The position numbers and the translations under genes were made by a program. DNA of 64,000 bases from Psychrobacter fozii (GTDB lineage Bacteria > Pseudomonadota > Gammaproteobacteria > Pseudomonadales > Moraxellaceae): the NCBI RefSeq assembly GCF_003217155.1, contig NZ_QJSU01000009.1:1-64000 (forward strand), in the 5' to 3' direction. Positions within the stretch are counted from its first letter, which is position 1. Each line of letters opens with the position of its first letter. Shown here in pieces: positions 38,645 through 49,424 of the stretch. The notes beneath the pieces are model-generated. The model saw only the letters and a list, made by a program, of their open reading frames with translations. It had not been told where the DNA came from and ran no database searches.

Positions 38645-38791
38645 ATGGCACATAAAAAGGTAAATCTACCGCAAAAAACCTGCCCCGTCTGCCAGCGCCC
38701 GTTTACGTGGCGTAAAAAGTGGGAGAAAGATTGGGAGCAGGTGATCTATTGTTCTGAGCGGTGTCGGCGGGGGAAGGATAATAAAAGTTGA
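38645..38791 (+). CDS. DUF2256 small zinc-finger-like protein (copy C)
   Basis: This 48-residue protein begins [20 protein letters not shown] and contains CSERCRR. It differs from copy B mainly at residue 12 and in the last residues, and most DNA differences are synonymous, so the pair is a recent duplication under protein-level constraint. It starts 18 bp after the M48 gene and marks the left border of the Gabija-like module. Confidence 0.85.
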   Translation: MAHKKVNLPQKTCPVCQRPFTWRKKWEKDWEQVIYCSERCRRGKDNKS

Positions 38792-38894
38792 GCTAAGATT
38801 TAAATAATATTTATTTATGGCGTAGCAGGCGCTGAACGCATCCTACAGAGCTTTTAGTTCAATAATATACATAAAACGTAATTAAGGAAAAATA

Positions 38895-41030
38895 GTGCAT
38901 ATTTCTAAATTCATCATAAGAAACTTTCGAAACTTTGAATCCGCAGATTTCAATTTTAAGGAAGGTGTTAATACTATTATTGGTGAAAATGGTTCAGGTA
39001 AAACTAATTTTTTTTATGCTCTTCGGCTTATGCTTGATGATACTCTACCTCGTTATATGGGATTTGGCGAACGAGATTTCAATCGAAATTTAGGCAATTG
39101 GCAGGGTCATTGGATAATTTTGACTACACATTTTAGCGAGTTAGACTTAAGTGAGGAATCACAAGCTCTAAGCATACATGCTTGTGGCCAATTAGATACT
39201 GAGGAAGAGAAACCTAAAGGGAGCTATATATTATGCTTTCGTCCGAAGTCTCATATTAGACAAGAGCTTTATGAATATTCCCAAAAAGAAGATAAAGACA
39301 AAAGTGGACTGGAAAACATTCTAAGCCAAATTAATATTACTGATTACGAGACTGTTTATCTTTGCAGAGGATATCTAAACTTTAGTAAAGACGATATTTA
39401 CAAAAGTTATGTTGGTGATTTTGAGAATATTATATTCCCAAATCCAAATGAACAGCAAAAACAAAAGTACGGTGACTATTTACCTAGGGAAATTAACCTA
39501 TACAATGAGATATCGTGTACCTTTATTAAGGCACTGCGAGATGTCGCTAGTGACTTGCGATCATACTCCAATAATCCTCTTGTTAGATTGTTAAAAGATA
39601 AAGGTAAATCGATTGAAATCGAAACTCAAAATGATTTAGTTGATAGTATTAACGAACTTAATAGTAGTATTGCTAGTCTTAATGAGGTAATTGATATACA
39701 AAAAGGAATTGACGATAGTTTAAAACAGGCTGTAGGTACAACTTATGCACCTAATATCGAAATCAGAGCTGAGTTGCCTAATAAAATGGATAAATTATTT
39801 CAGTCCTTAAGACTGTGGGTAGGTGATTCAGATGACGAAGATAGAGGAAAAATATCAGAATTAAGTTTAGGCGGTGCAAACTTGATCTTTCTGTCTCTGA
39901 AACTCCTAGAGTATGAAAAAATAAAAACAGACAAAGTAGCTAATGTTTTATTAATTGAAGAACCTGAAGCTCATATTCACACTCATATACAAAAGACACT
40001 ATTCGATAACCTGCATCAACATAATACGCAAATATTTGTCTCTACTCATTCGACTCAAATATCATCGGTCAGTAAAATTAGTAGCGTTAACATACTAAGC
40101 CGTGAAGATAAGAAGTCAGTTGTATTCAACCCTTCATATGATTTAGATGATAATGAGATTGTTAGAATTGAACGATACCTAGATGCTGTTAGAAGTGATT
40201 TGTTGTTTGCAAAAGGTGTTCTACTAGTTGAGGGGGATGCAGAACAAATTTTAATACCAGTGATATTTAAAAGAGTTTTTGGTTTGTCTTTAGATGAAAT
40301 TGGTGTCAGCCTTATTAATATTGGCAGTACGGGGTTTAAGAATATCGCAAGAATATTCCATCAAGATAGAGTTAATCGTAGATGTAGTATTATTACGGAT
40401 TTCGATGAATCTTTTATTAGCTTACCTATTAATAAAGATGATGATAACCCAGAACAAAAAAAAGCTAGGAACTCACAAAAGAGTGGAGTAGAAAGAAAAG
40501 ATAATCTTGATATTTTTTGTGAGAAAAATATGTGTATTAAACCTTTTTTTGCAAAGAATACATTTGAAGTGGATATGTTATTAGAAAGTAATGCATATGA
40601 ATTCAAAAATATAGTTCATGAGGTTTATAAAACTAAGAGTAAAATAAAAGAATCCAAAAGTAATTTAGATTCTGAAGATGTTGAAGTTTCCGGACGAGAG
40701 GTTCTCAAATTAGCAACAACTAAAAAGAAAGGATGGTTTGCATTATTAGTAGCAGAAGAAGTCAACGTTAATACAGGAGTGCCAGACTATATTCTTAGTG
40801 CAATTGCATGGTCTTCTCCACATATAAATTCAGCATCGAAAGTTAAAGCGGTGAGATATAGATTAGAGAATGTTCATTTTACTGCTGAATTGTTAGAAGA
40901 AGATATAGAATTAATTAAAATACATTCAAGTTTTAACTCAATTGAAAGTGATGAAGATCTACTGATAAAGTTTAGAGACTGCTTTCAAGAAGACCCATTA
41001 ACTAAGCTTTTAAATCATTATGATTCTTAA
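38895..41030 (+). CDS. gajA: OLD-family ATPase/TOPRIM nuclease (GajA-like)
   Basis: This 711-residue protein joins an ABC-type ATPase to a TOPRIM nuclease. Walker A is G30-ENGSGKT37, the signature ELSLGGANL lies near 323-331, Walker B VLLIEEPEAH has E355/E356, and the H-loop is in FVSTHSTQ. The TOPRIM domain has E446 in LLVEGDAEQ and D502-x-D504 in IITDFDES, so both active sites are intact. GajA of Gabija is a sequence-specific nickase held off by ATP and released when phage replication depletes nucleotides. The GTG start at 38895 has AAGGAAAA upstream. The gene overlaps the helicase gene by 11 bp. It is longer than the reference GajA (about 580 residues) and more AT-rich than its neighbours, which suggests transfer. 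Confidence 0.88.
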   Translation: MHISKFIIRNFRNFESADFNFKEGVNTIIGENGSGKTNFFYALRLMLDDTLPRYMGFGERDFNRNLGNWQGHWIILTTHFSELDLSEESQALSIHACGQLDTEEEKPKGSYILCFRPKSHIRQELYEYSQKEDKDKSGLENILSQINITDYETVYLCRGYLNFSKDDIYKSYVGDFENIIFPNPNEQQKQKYGDYLPREINLYNEISCTFIKALRDVASDLRSYSNNPLVRLLKDKGKSIEIETQNDLVDSINELNSSIASLNEVIDIQKGIDDSLKQAVGTTYAPNIEIRAELPNKMDKLFQSLRLWVGDSDDEDRGKISELSLGGANLIFLSLKLLEYEKIKTDKVANVLLIEEPEAHIHTHIQKTLFDNLHQHNTQIFVSTHSTQISSVSKISSVNILSREDKKSVVFNPSYDLDDNEIVRIERYLDAVRSDLLFAKGVLLVEGDAEQILIPVIFKRVFGLSLDEIGVSLINIGSTGFKNIARIFHQDRVNRRCSIITDFDESFISLPINKDDDNPEQKKARNSQKSGVERKDNLDIFCEKNMCIKPFFAKNTFEVDMLLESNAYEFKNIVHEVYKTKSKIKESKSNLDSEDVEVSGREVLKLATTKKKGWFALLVAEEVNVNTGVPDYILSAIAWSSPHINSASKVKAVRYRLENVHFTAELLEEDIELIKIHSSFNSIESDEDLLIKFRDCFQEDPLTKLLNHYDS

Positions 41031-42777
41031 TAACCTGACACGCGAACAGAAACTTGCTGTCCAACAAGATGGTCATGTATTACTATCTGCTTGCCCAGGT
41101 AGCGGTAAGACACGTACTATTATTCATAAGTTAGCATATGAGTCTAGTCGGTTGGATGATAATAGTAAGAAAAAAGTCGTTGCTGTTACTTTCACTATTC
41201 GAGCATCTGATGAGATATTTAATCGACTTAATAGGATGTCCATAGATAGTTCTAGGATTTGGTCTGGAACATTGCACTCTTTTTGCCTAGAGTGGATTTT
41301 GAAACCATACTCTTGTTACCTTCTTGAACTTCAAAATGGTTATACAATAGCTGACGAAGCTTATAAAATTTCATTAATAAATGATTTAAAGGAAAAGTAT
41401 CGAGTAAATTTATATATTGACAACACTCGGCTTGATAGGAATGGTTCTTTTGTTGAGTCTGATAATAGAAAGAAGGCAATATTAAATTACTATCACCAAG
41501 ATTTGAAAGAACAGAAACTAATAGATTTTGATTTGTTATTGTATTACTCATACCAGTTATTAGTTACATATCCAAAAATCGGAAGAGTACTGTCAAATTT
41601 GTTTCACCTAATATGTGTTGATGAATACCAAGATACTCAAGATTTATCATACGCAATTATTTGTAATATTATCAATGCTAATAACGGCAACACTTCATTA
41701 TTTCTAGCAGGTGATATTGACCAAGCGATATATCACTCTTTGGGTGGCGTTGCTAAAAATAAGACAGAAATTGAATCTGAGCTGAATGGACAAAAAATCA
41801 TTGAGATGTCCCTAACAGGTAACTTTCGCTCAACTCAGAGAATTATTGATTACTACAATAGCTTTCAGAGTAATCCTATTCCTATAATTGCTCAAGGTGC
41901 TAATGCCAATGAACAAGGAGTTATCTCATATAACAATACAGTCAATCAAGATGAGTTAGTCAATGAGCTAGTTAGGTTAATTCAAGAAAATATTAATAAT
42001 GGTATTGCTGAAAACGAGATATGTGTGTTATTTCCTCAGTGGTGGCTCATCACTTCTATAACTGGAAAACTAAAACCCCTACTACCTGATGTAAACTTTG
42101 ATGCTTCTGGACTTGCACCTATGTCCAAAAATCGTGATAATTTTTGGTATACACTGTCTCATTTATTTCTCACAGAATCTAGCCCTACTATCTACTCGCT
42201 GCGCTATAAATGGGCAAAAGAGTTGATTGATAAGTTTCACGAGCATACTGGTACGGAGTTTCCCGAACCTTACTACATTGAACGTAACATTCTTCGTTTA
42301 ACAAATTCAATAACATCGGATAAAACCGAAGTAGTTAGTTATTTAGAGGACTGCTTTTTCCAATTTGCAAACAAACTAAATTTAGATTCAAAAAAATATC
42401 CTAGCTTGGGAGAGAGTTGGAAAGTTTATTTCAAAAATATTAAATTAAGGCTAAATGATAGAAGTTACAATGTCCCAAGTGATATCGATTCTTTTAAAAA
42501 ACTTTATAAAGAAAGAGGTGGAATTGTCATAAACACTTGTATGGGTATTAAGGGTGAAGAATTTGAAACCGTTATAGCCTTTGGTCTGTTAAATGGATAT
42601 ATTCCACACTCAAATGAAGCCAGCCCTCATCATGCTTCTAATAAAATGATGTATGTAATTTCTTCAAGGGCTAAAAAAAACCTTCATCTCATTAGTGAGA
42701 CAGGACGAATGATAAGAGATTCTAATGGCGTAGCTACACCTGTTTTGAGTAACAAAAGATATACGTATGATAAATAA
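41020..42777 (+). CDS. gajB: UvrD/Rep-type helicase (GajB-like)
   Basis: This 585-residue superfamily 1A helicase has a Q-motif (LTREQKLAVQQ) and Walker A ACPGSGKT at 24-31. Motif II is D201-EYQDT206, motif III is LAGDIDQAIY, motif IV is LTGNFRSTQRI, motif V is INTCMGIKGEEFETVIAFGL, and motif VI is MYVISSRAKKNLHLI with the arginine finger. The ATG overlaps the last 11 bp of the nuclease gene, so translation is coupled. Pairing of an OLD nuclease with a UvrD helicase defines Gabija and class 2 OLD systems. GajB senses DNA ends and hydrolyses nucleotides, activating the nuclease. The system is presumably anti-phage; activity in this strain is not shown. Confidence 0.88.
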   Translation: MILNNLTREQKLAVQQDGHVLLSACPGSGKTRTIIHKLAYESSRLDDNSKKKVVAVTFTIRASDEIFNRLNRMSIDSSRIWSGTLHSFCLEWILKPYSCYLLELQNGYTIADEAYKISLINDLKEKYRVNLYIDNTRLDRNGSFVESDNRKKAILNYYHQDLKEQKLIDFDLLLYYSYQLLVTYPKIGRVLSNLFHLICVDEYQDTQDLSYAIICNIINANNGNTSLFLAGDIDQAIYHSLGGVAKNKTEIESELNGQKIIEMSLTGNFRSTQRIIDYYNSFQSNPIPIIAQGANANEQGVISYNNTVNQDELVNELVRLIQENINNGIAENEICVLFPQWWLITSITGKLKPLLPDVNFDASGLAPMSKNRDNFWYTLSHLFLTESSPTIYSLRYKWAKELIDKFHEHTGTEFPEPYYIERNILRLTNSITSDKTEVVSYLEDCFFQFANKLNLDSKKYPSLGESWKVYFKNIKLRLNDRSYNVPSDIDSFKKLYKERGGIVINTCMGIKGEEFETVIAFGLLNGYIPHSNEASPHHASNKMMYVISSRAKKNLHLISETGRMIRDSNGVATPVLSNKRYTYDK

Positions 42778-42913
42778 CTTTCGATAGTAGAGGCTATAGT
42801 TGGTACGACACAGGGTTTCGGACACTTACTTTTAGCGACCGCGTCTTTTGTAAGCTAAGACAGGGATAGATAGCAGGATCAGCTACAATAACTAATCCCG
42901 CTTATCACCAACC

Positions 42914-45900
42914 TTATAAATTCGGATTCAACCACTTCTCAGCCGTTTTCATATCCCAGCCTTTACGCTCAGCATAACTCTCTAACTGATCACGGCTGAT
43001 TTTACCGACGTTGAAGTACTCACTATCCGGATGAGAGTAATAGAATCCGCTCACTGATGACGCAGGCCACATCGCATAGCTTTCGGTCAAAGTCGTGCCA
43101 ATCGCATCTACCGTACCGAGCCAATCAAACAATTTGCCTTTTTCCGTATGCTCAGGACAGGCAGGGTAGCCAGGCGCAGGGCGGATACCGACGTATTTTT
43201 CTTTAATCATCTCATCATTGGTGAGTGACTCAGTCGGTTGATAGCCCCAGTACTCTTTACGAATTAGCTCATGCAGATGCTCGGCAAAAGCTTCTGCTAA
43301 ACGGTCAGACAGTGCCTGTACCATGATGGCATTATAGTCATCACCTGCTGCTTTATATTGCTCAGCCAGTGTCTCTGTACCGACGATAGAGACGGTAAAG
43401 CCGCCCAAGTGATCGGTATGGGTATCCGATGGCGAGATAAAGTCAGCCAAGCTAAAGTTTGGCTTGCCACTGGCTTTGTCGCTTTGCTGACGTAAGTGCT
43501 CAAACTGATAGGTCGGTTTGCCGCCATCAATAGGCGCATTGTCATACACAGTCACGGTATCCGCACCAGTACGGCGGGCAGGCATAAGCTTAAACACCCC
43601 TTTGGCCACGAGTGATTTCTCATCGATCATCTTTTGCATCAGCTCATTGGCATTATCAAATAAGTCACGTGCCGCTTCGCCGACCACATCGTCTTGCAGT
43701 ATTTTCGGATACTTACCGACCAGTCCCCAAGAGATAAAGAACGGCGTCCAATCGATATATGGCAGTAGATTGGTGATAGGGTAATCATCCAATATCACTT
43801 GGCCTAACTGATTAGGCACTGGTGGCACATAGTTTTCCCAATCGTACTGAAAGCCAATCTTGACAGAGTTCGCATAAGAGATCTTGGCCGCTTTTGGCTG
43901 ACGCTTGGCCAGACGCTCACGTACTTTGACGTACTCTTCACGTGTCTCATCAATCAGCGCTTGACGATGCTCTTTTGATAGCAGCTTGGTGACCACACCG
44001 ACTGAGCGTGAGGCATCAGTGACGTAGATGACGCCATCATTTTGATATTGCGGCTCAACCTTGACGGCGGTATGCGCTTTAGAGGTGGTGGCACCACCGA
44101 TCATGAGTGGTAGCGTCATGCCGCGCTCTTGCATTTGCTTGGCGACATAGACCATTTCATCGAGACTTGGGGTAATCAAGCCAGATAGACCGATGATATC
44201 GACTTTTTCTGCAATAGCAGTATCGAGGATTTTTTCACAAGGTACCATCACGCCCAAATCGACAATGTCATAACCATTACAGCCCAGCACCACGCCTACG
44301 ATGTTTTTACCGATATCATGCACATCGCCTTTGACGGTCGCCATCAGGATTTTACCTTTGGTTTCGCCTTCGACTTTTTCGGCTTCAATATATGGGTTCA
44401 ACCAAGCGACAGACTGCTTCATCACGCGCGCTGATTTAACGACTTGCGGTAGGAACATTTTACCAGCACCGAATAAATCACCGACGATATTCATACCGTC
44501 CATGAGTGGGCCTTCGATGACTTCTAGCGGTTTGGGATATTTCTCCCACGCTTCTTTGGTATCGGCTTCGATAAAGGTGGTAATACCTTTGACCAGCGCA
44601 TGGGCAATACGCGCTTCGACGGTGCCTTCGCGCCAGCTCATGTCGACCGTGCTTTCTTTTTTCTTGCCACCGTCTTGATAGTTTTCGGCAGCTGTCATTA
44701 GGCGTTCAGTCGCGTCTTGACCTGTTTCGCCTTGATTGCGGTTGAGCATGACATCTTCGATAGCGTCACGCGCTTCCTTTGGAATATCATCGTATAACTC
44801 AAGCATGGCTGGGTTGACGATACCCATGGTTAGGCCATTTGTGATCGCATGAAACAGGAAGACGGAGTTAATGGCTTCACGAATCGGATTACCACGGAAA
44901 CTAAACGACACGTTAGACACACCGCCCGATACCATGGCATTGGGTAAGTTATCCGTAATCCACTTAGTGGCGTTAATAAAGTCTGCACCATAGTTATTAT
45001 GCTCAGTGATACCAGTGGCAACGGCAAAGATGTTCGGGTCAAAGATAATATCTTCAGAAGGGAAACCAACTTCATTGACCAACACATCATAGCTGCGCTG
45101 ACAGATTTGGATTTTACGCTCGTAAGTATCAGCTTGACCATCCTCATCAAATGCCATGACGATAACGGCAGCACCATAGCGCATACACAGTTTGGCACGC
45201 TCGACGAATTCAGCATGACCTTCTTTTAGCGAGATAGAGTTGACGACAGATTTGCCTTGCGTGCGTTTAAGACCTTCTTCGATGATGTCCCATTTAGAGG
45301 AGTCAATCATGAGCGGTACGCGGCTGATATCTGGCTCGCCTGACACCAAGTTGATGAAATGAATCATCGCCTGCTTGGAGTCGAGCATGCCCTCATCCAT
45401 GTTGATATCGACGATTTGTGCGCCACCTTCTACCTGATCGCGGGCGACATCGAGTGCTTCGGTATAAGCTTCCGTTTTGATCAAGCGTAAGAACTTTTTA
45501 GAGCCTGTCACGTTGGTACGTTCACCCACGTTGACGAACAAACTGTCTGTTGTGATGGTAAATGGCTCAAGTCCAGACAAGCGGCAGGCAGGGGCGATTT
45601 CAGGAATCACGCGCGGTGCATAGTTTTTCACCATGTTAGCGATTTGGCGAATGTGTTCTGGTGTCGTACCACAACAGCCGCCCACGATGTTTAAGATGCC
45701 TGCTTTTGCAAAGCCTTCTAGCAGCGCAGTGGTTTCATCCGCCGTTTCATCATATTCACCAAACTCATTGGGCAGACCCGCATTTGGATGCGCTGACACA
45801 TAAGTATTGGCGATATTAGATAGCGTTTGAATGTGTGGACGCAGCGCATCGGCACCAAGCGCACAGTTGAAGCCAACCGATAATGGTTTGGCATGACGAA

Positions 45901-46708
45901 TTGAGTTATAAAATGCCTCAGCCGTTTGCCCTGATAAGGTACGACCTGACGCATCAGTAATCGTACCCGAAATCATAATCGGTAATTCAAAACCGATATC
46001 TTCAAACACGCCGGTAATGGCAAATATCGCCGCTTTCGCATTGAGCGTATCAAAGATTGTCTCGATTAGGATAAGGTCGACACCGCCTTCGATCAGGCAT
46101 AAGGTCGCTTCACGGTAGTTTAATACCAATTCATCAAAGGTAATGTTACGAAAGGCTGGATCATTGACATCCGGTGATAGCGAGCACGTGCGTGAGGTAG
46201 GGCCTACTACACCAGCGACGAAACGTGGCTTGTCAGGTGTCTTGGCAGTGAACGCATCTGCTGCACTGCGGGCAAGTTGAGCTGCCGTCTTATTTAGCTC
46301 AGGTACCAAATACTGCATATCGTAGTCGGCCATGGATAGACGCGTACCGTTGAAGCTATTGGTCTCGATGATATCCGCGCCAGCAGTCAAATGATCGTTA
46401 TGAATGTCTATAATCATTTGTGGTTGCGAGAGTACGAGCAAGTCATTATTGCCGCGCACATCTTGGTCTATATCCGCAAAACGCTCACCACGATAATCTG
46501 CTTCTTCTAATTTATAGGTTTGAATCTGCGTACCCATCGCCCCGTCTAACATCAAAATTCTTGAGGCCATTTGCTCAGTGATACGGGCACGTGCTGTTAG
46601 TTGTTGCTCTTTGTGTGGAAACACGGCAGGTGGCGTCAGTATAAAGTCATCAGCAGATTGTGATGAGTGCGAGGTGGCATCAGTGTTTGAAGTCATTGTT
46701 TGGGTCAT
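42914..46708 (-). CDS. metH: Cobalamin-dependent methionine synthase
   Basis: This 1264-residue modular enzyme methylates homocysteine using methyltetrahydrofolate. The homocysteine domain (about 25-360) contains [13 protein letters not shown], the zinc cysteine in [13 protein letters not shown] and [14 protein letters not shown]. The folate domain (about 375-640) contains [18 protein letters not shown]. The cobalamin domain (about 680-920) carries the lower-axial H797 in [15 protein letters not shown]. The activation domain (about 940-1260) ends with the [15 protein letters not shown] motif that binds S-adenosylmethionine. All modules are intact. No cobalamin riboswitch was recognised upstream. 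The gene is convergent with the Gabija-like module, whose insertion lies just beyond its 3' end. Confidence 0.98.
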   Translation of the reverse strand: MTQTMTSNTDATSHSSQSADDFILTPPAVFPHKEQQLTARARITEQMASRILMLDGAMGTQIQTYKLEEADYRGERFADIDQDVRGNNDLLVLSQPQMIIDIHNDHLTAGADIIETNSFNGTRLSMADYDMQYLVPELNKTAAQLARSAADAFTAKTPDKPRFVAGVVGPTSRTCSLSPDVNDPAFRNITFDELVLNYREATLCLIEGGVDLILIETIFDTLNAKAAIFAITGVFEDIGFELPIMISGTITDASGRTLSGQTAEAFYNSIRHAKPLSVGFNCALGADALRPHIQTLSNIANTYVSAHPNAGLPNEFGEYDETADETTALLEGFAKAGILNIVGGCCGTTPEHIRQIANMVKNYAPRVIPEIAPACRLSGLEPFTITTDSLFVNVGERTNVTGSKKFLRLIKTEAYTEALDVARDQVEGGAQIVDINMDEGMLDSKQAMIHFINLVSGEPDISRVPLMIDSSKWDIIEEGLKRTQGKSVVNSISLKEGHAEFVERAKLCMRYGAAVIVMAFDEDGQADTYERKIQICQRSYDVLVNEVGFPSEDIIFDPNIFAVATGITEHNNYGADFINATKWITDNLPNAMVSGGVSNVSFSFRGNPIREAINSVFLFHAITNGLTMGIVNPAMLELYDDIPKEARDAIEDVMLNRNQGETGQDATERLMTAAENYQDGGKKKESTVDMSWREGTVEARIAHALVKGITTFIEADTKEAWEKYPKPLEVIEGPLMDGMNIVGDLFGAGKMFLPQVVKSARVMKQSVAWLNPYIEAEKVEGETKGKILMATVKGDVHDIGKNIVGVVLGCNGYDIVDLGVMVPCEKILDTAIAEKVDIIGLSGLITPSLDEMVYVAKQMQERGMTLPLMIGGATTSKAHTAVKVEPQYQNDGVIYVTDASRSVGVVTKLLSKEHRQALIDETREEYVKVRERLAKRQPKAAKISYANSVKIGFQYDWENYVPPVPNQLGQVILDDYPITNLLPYIDWTPFFISWGLVGKYPKILQDDVVGEAARDLFDNANELMQKMIDEKSLVAKGVFKLMPARRTGADTVTVYDNAPIDGGKPTYQFEHLRQQSDKASGKPNFSLADFISPSDTHTDHLGGFTVSIVGTETLAEQYKAAGDDYNAIMVQALSDRLAEAFAEHLHELIRKEYWGYQPTESLTNDEMIKEKYVGIRPAPGYPACPEHTEKGKLFDWLGTVDAIGTTLTESYAMWPASSVSGFYYSHPDSEYFNVGKISRDQLESYAERKGWDMKTAEKWLNPNL

Positions 46709-47378
46709 AGGAGCGCTGCTTATATCGTCAATATTATAAAAGGAGGGGATAACAAATAGGGTGTAAATATATATAAAAGGCGTCGAAAAAGTCGCATTAT
46801 TTTAGCATGAAAATTACACAGCACGAGGGATAGTACTTATTCCTCTTTGGCAATATCATCCACATATAGTTGATTCAGTTTAAAAGAGATACGAGGCAAC
46901 CGAGTGTAGAGGTATAGGTGATACTCCAAGAGAGGTTAACGCTGTAAATATTTTATAGAGGATGGACTGTTTTGTCTGTTTGTTCGATACGAATATTAGA
47001 GTCTATTGCATAAAACAGGTAGGCACAAATGAATATCTATTCGCTTATCGATTACATAAAGCTTTGCTTTTGTAAATTAAAGTTAGACATTACTCTCAAA
47101 AGTCAGACATTACTCTTAAAAGTCAGACAGAGTTTACAGCGCCGCTACAAAAACAGCGTAAAGGTATCTTGATAAACTTTTTTGAGATGTTAGTTTGATT
47201 TCAGAAGAACTGGTATTTCGTAAGCAATACTTACTAACGAGTGTTCATCGCTTTTATCAGATATGAATATTTATATCGATGTAATGATCGCCTATGGAAT
47301 ACAAGTTAGTTAATGAGATAAGACTACCATCGTCTAAAAACATTCAATTACTACTATTTAATCGTCAAGGATAGAATT
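46709..47378. other. Intergenic region between metH and the first fasciclin gene
   Basis: This 670-bp region holds one 107-bp-family repeat (46865-46971) and a short tandem repeat of about 20 bp (GTCAGACATTACTCTTAAAA and variants) at about 47086-47128. The rest is AT-rich and shows no gene. Promoters for metH (leftward) and the fasciclin gene (rightward) must lie here. Confidence 0.55.
46865..46971. repeat. MITE-like intergenic repeat, copy 8
   Basis: 107 bp of the first subtype, beginning TATAGTTGATTCAGTTTAAA, with AGGCAACCGAGTGTAGAGG and GAGAGGTTAACGCTG. The right terminus has decayed to GGACTGTT. Confidence 0.85.
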
Positions 47379-47939
47379 ATGAAACTTACTAAAATTGCTG
47401 CAATCGGTACATTAGCCCTTTCAGTTGCGGGCTTAAGCGCATGTAACAACATGACGCCAAGTGATAGCACAGATGCAGCAACGCAAACGCCTACTAGCAG
47501 CCAAGCAATGTCAGACATGAACGTGGTACAAGTCGCACAGAGCAATGCTGACTTCTCATTGCTAGTTGAAGCCGTACAAGCGGCTGGTATTGCAGAGCCA
47601 CTATCTAATCCTAACGCCAACTTTACGATATTTGCACCAACCAATGAAGCGTTTGCTCAAGTATTGCAAGAAACAGGCATGACCAAAGCGCAACTGTTTG
47701 CCAACAAGCCATTGCTAACCAAAATCTTGGGCTACCATGTAATTAATGGTGCAGCGCCAGTATATGCAGCAGATGTGAAGCCAGGCAACATTGCCATGCT
47801 TAGCAAAGACACGCTAATGGTGACAGCGAAAGGTCAGCTGCAAGACGAAAACGGCCGTACAGCTAACATCCTAAAAACGGATATTGCTGCTACCAATGGT
47901 GTTGTACACGTAATCGACAAAGTACTATTACCTAAATAA
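47379..47939 (+). CDS. Fasciclin (FAS1) domain lipoprotein
   Basis: This 186-residue protein has a signal peptide and lipobox (LSVAGLSAC, Cys at about 22), a 30-residue Thr/Ser-rich linker and one FAS1 domain. The conserved H1 block is NFTIFAPTNEAFAQVLQETG and the H2 block is TNGVVHVIDKVLLPK. FAS1 domains mediate adhesion or matrix contacts; bacterial lipoprotein versions are usually surface or periplasmic. A good ribosome-binding site (CAAGGA) precedes the ATG. It is followed by a terminator hairpin, a relic of another FAS1 gene and a second full FAS1 gene, so the locus grew by tandem duplication. Confidence 0.9.
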   Translation: MKLTKIAAIGTLALSVAGLSACNNMTPSDSTDAATQTPTSSQAMSDMNVVQVAQSNADFSLLVEAVQAAGIAEPLSNPNANFTIFAPTNEAFAQVLQETGMTKAQLFANKPLLTKILGYHVINGAAPVYAADVKPGNIAMLSKDTLMVTAKGQLQDENGRTANILKTDIAATNGVVHVIDKVLLPK

Positions 47940-47997
47940 AGTACGACTATAAAATAGCTTTAGTCAAGATGTGATAACCGTATACCTATATATGCTG

Positions 47998-48022
47998 AAG
48001 CTGGTATGAATACCAGCTTTTA
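47998..48022 (+). terminator. Terminator-like hairpin after the first fasciclin gene
   Basis: AAGCTGGTA and TACCAGCTT pair perfectly with a TGAA loop, followed by TTAT. The T tract is short, so termination may be partial. Confidence 0.7.
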
Positions 48023-48040
48023 TCTGTCATAAGATGGCTG

Positions 48041-48094
48041 TTTTATTACAAGCGTCCATTTTATTAAAAGCATTCGTTTTATTAAAGGCATCCG
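48041..48094. repeat. Tandem repeat, 3 x 18 bp
   Basis: Three imperfect 18-bp units (TTTTATTACAAGCGTCCA, TTTTATTAAAAGCATTCG and TTTTATTAAAGGCATCCG) lie directly before and into the fasciclin relic. Confidence 0.85.
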
Positions 48095-48176
48095 TATCTC
48101 TAATATCACGGTGACCGATATACAAGTTAATAATGGTGTCGTACACGTGATTGATACAGTGTTGCTACCTAAGTAA
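48081..48176 (+). pseudogene. Relic of a fasciclin gene (C-terminal end only)
   Basis: An uninterrupted frame reads ISNITVTDIQVNNGVVHVID and then TVLLPK and a TAA at 48174-48176. It matches the last 25 or so residues of both neighbouring fasciclin proteins (compare TNGVVHVIDKVLLPK). No start codon or upstream domain remains. It is a deletion remnant of a third tandem copy. Confidence 0.88.
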
Positions 48177-48359
48177 GCATTAATTCAAAATTAATCAGTT
48201 AGAATCGTAGTTATTGGTATAGCAGATTTGATGTGATCGACTCCAACCAATTGGTATCGCTTGCAATAAATAAGTTGTTAACTGTTATATTCATTAACTG
48301 AGAGAACTTATTTGTTCATCAAATAACTTAATTGAACATTCATTGATAAGGAAATACCT

Positions 48360-48983
48360 ATGTTGAAGAAGAACCTATTATCTATCGCTGTTGTTACCGC
48401 TGCCATGTCACTCGCTGCTTGTGCTGACAAAGAAGCCACTACTGATCCAGTTGAACCAGAAGCGACTACTGAAGAAGTTGTAGCAGAGCCAATGGCTGAA
48501 ACTGATGCAATGGGTGAAACCGATCCTATGGCTGAAACTGATGGCATGGAAGATACGATGGCTACACAAACCATCGCTGAAATCGCAGCTGGTAACGAAA
48601 ACTTAACGATTCTAACTGCGGCATTACAAGCAGCTGGCCTTGATACTATGCTAATGGAAGAAACCAAGCATACAGTATTTGCACCAACTGATGATGCGTT
48701 TGCTCCTGTATTAGAGAAGCTAGGCGTAACTAAAGAAGAGCTACTGGCCAACACTGATTTGCTCAAAAAAGTACTTCCATACCATGTGCTAGCGTCAGAA
48801 GTATTGGCTGCTGATATCCCTTATGGTACTGATATCAAAACAGCAAACGGTGCAACTATTTCTATCAGCGAAGACAATGTAATCACTGATGCTACTGGTA
48901 ACACTGCTAATATCACTGGTACAGATATCATGGCAACGAATGGTGTAGTACACACTATCGATGCAGTATTAATGCCTGAGTAA
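48360..48983 (+). CDS. Fasciclin (FAS1) domain lipoprotein with acidic linker
   Basis: This 207-residue paralogue of the protein at 47379-47939 has a lipobox (MSLAACADKE, Cys at about 21) and then an acidic Glu/Thr/Met-rich linker (about 25-65) with repeats of the type MAETD and MGETD. A single FAS1 domain follows with TVFAPTDDAFAPVLEKLG and TNGVVHTIDAVLMPE. The ribosome-binding site AAGGAAA lies nine bases before the ATG. The acidic linker differs completely from that of the first copy. A surface or periplasmic adhesion-type role is inferred from the domain only. Confidence 0.9.
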   Translation: MLKKNLLSIAVVTAAMSLAACADKEATTDPVEPEATTEEVVAEPMAETDAMGETDPMAETDGMEDTMATQTIAEIAAGNENLTILTAALQAAGLDTMLMEETKHTVFAPTDDAFAPVLEKLGVTKEELLANTDLLKKVLPYHVLASEVLAADIPYGTDIKTANGATISISEDNVITDATGNTANITGTDIMATNGVVHTIDAVLMPE

Positions 48984-49023
48984 GTTTTTAATCTATTTGT
49001 TTATACTTTATCAATGATATCGA

Positions 49024-49053
49024 AAAGGCCTAGCTTTTAGCTGGGCTTTTTTG
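49024..49053 (+). terminator. Terminator of the second fasciclin gene
   Basis: GCCTAGCT and AGCTGGGC pair with one G-T wobble around a TTT loop, followed by six T. Confidence 0.88.
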
Positions 49054-49424
49054 TGCCTAAAGGTTATCTGTAGAATATTGATAATAGCAATGCTATAAGT
49101 CTATCGCGTGAAACTAACAGCTGAGTCAATGCAACCGTGAGTCTAGATAGACTGATGACAAGGGCATAGATATTGAATTTTTCAGCGAGACCAACGTTAG
49201 TACTTTTTGATATCACTATTTTGACAATAGTCTTTACGCATTAAGACTTGCGGCTAGAGTAGTGGAGTGGATGTCTCATGAGTGCGTAGAGATAGAGGCA
49301 AATACAGAGGCACACCACATCTGTATAAGTACATAAGAGAATAGGTACGCGTCTTATGATTAACTCTGTTGTATCTATATTTTAGCAGTGCTTGTTTTAT
49401 ATTTATTCATTGAGACTACACAAA

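Noticed and set aside
48308..48766. A 152-codon minus-strand frame over the second fasciclin gene
   Set aside because: It is antisense to the signal peptide, linker and FAS1 domain, and has no independent support.
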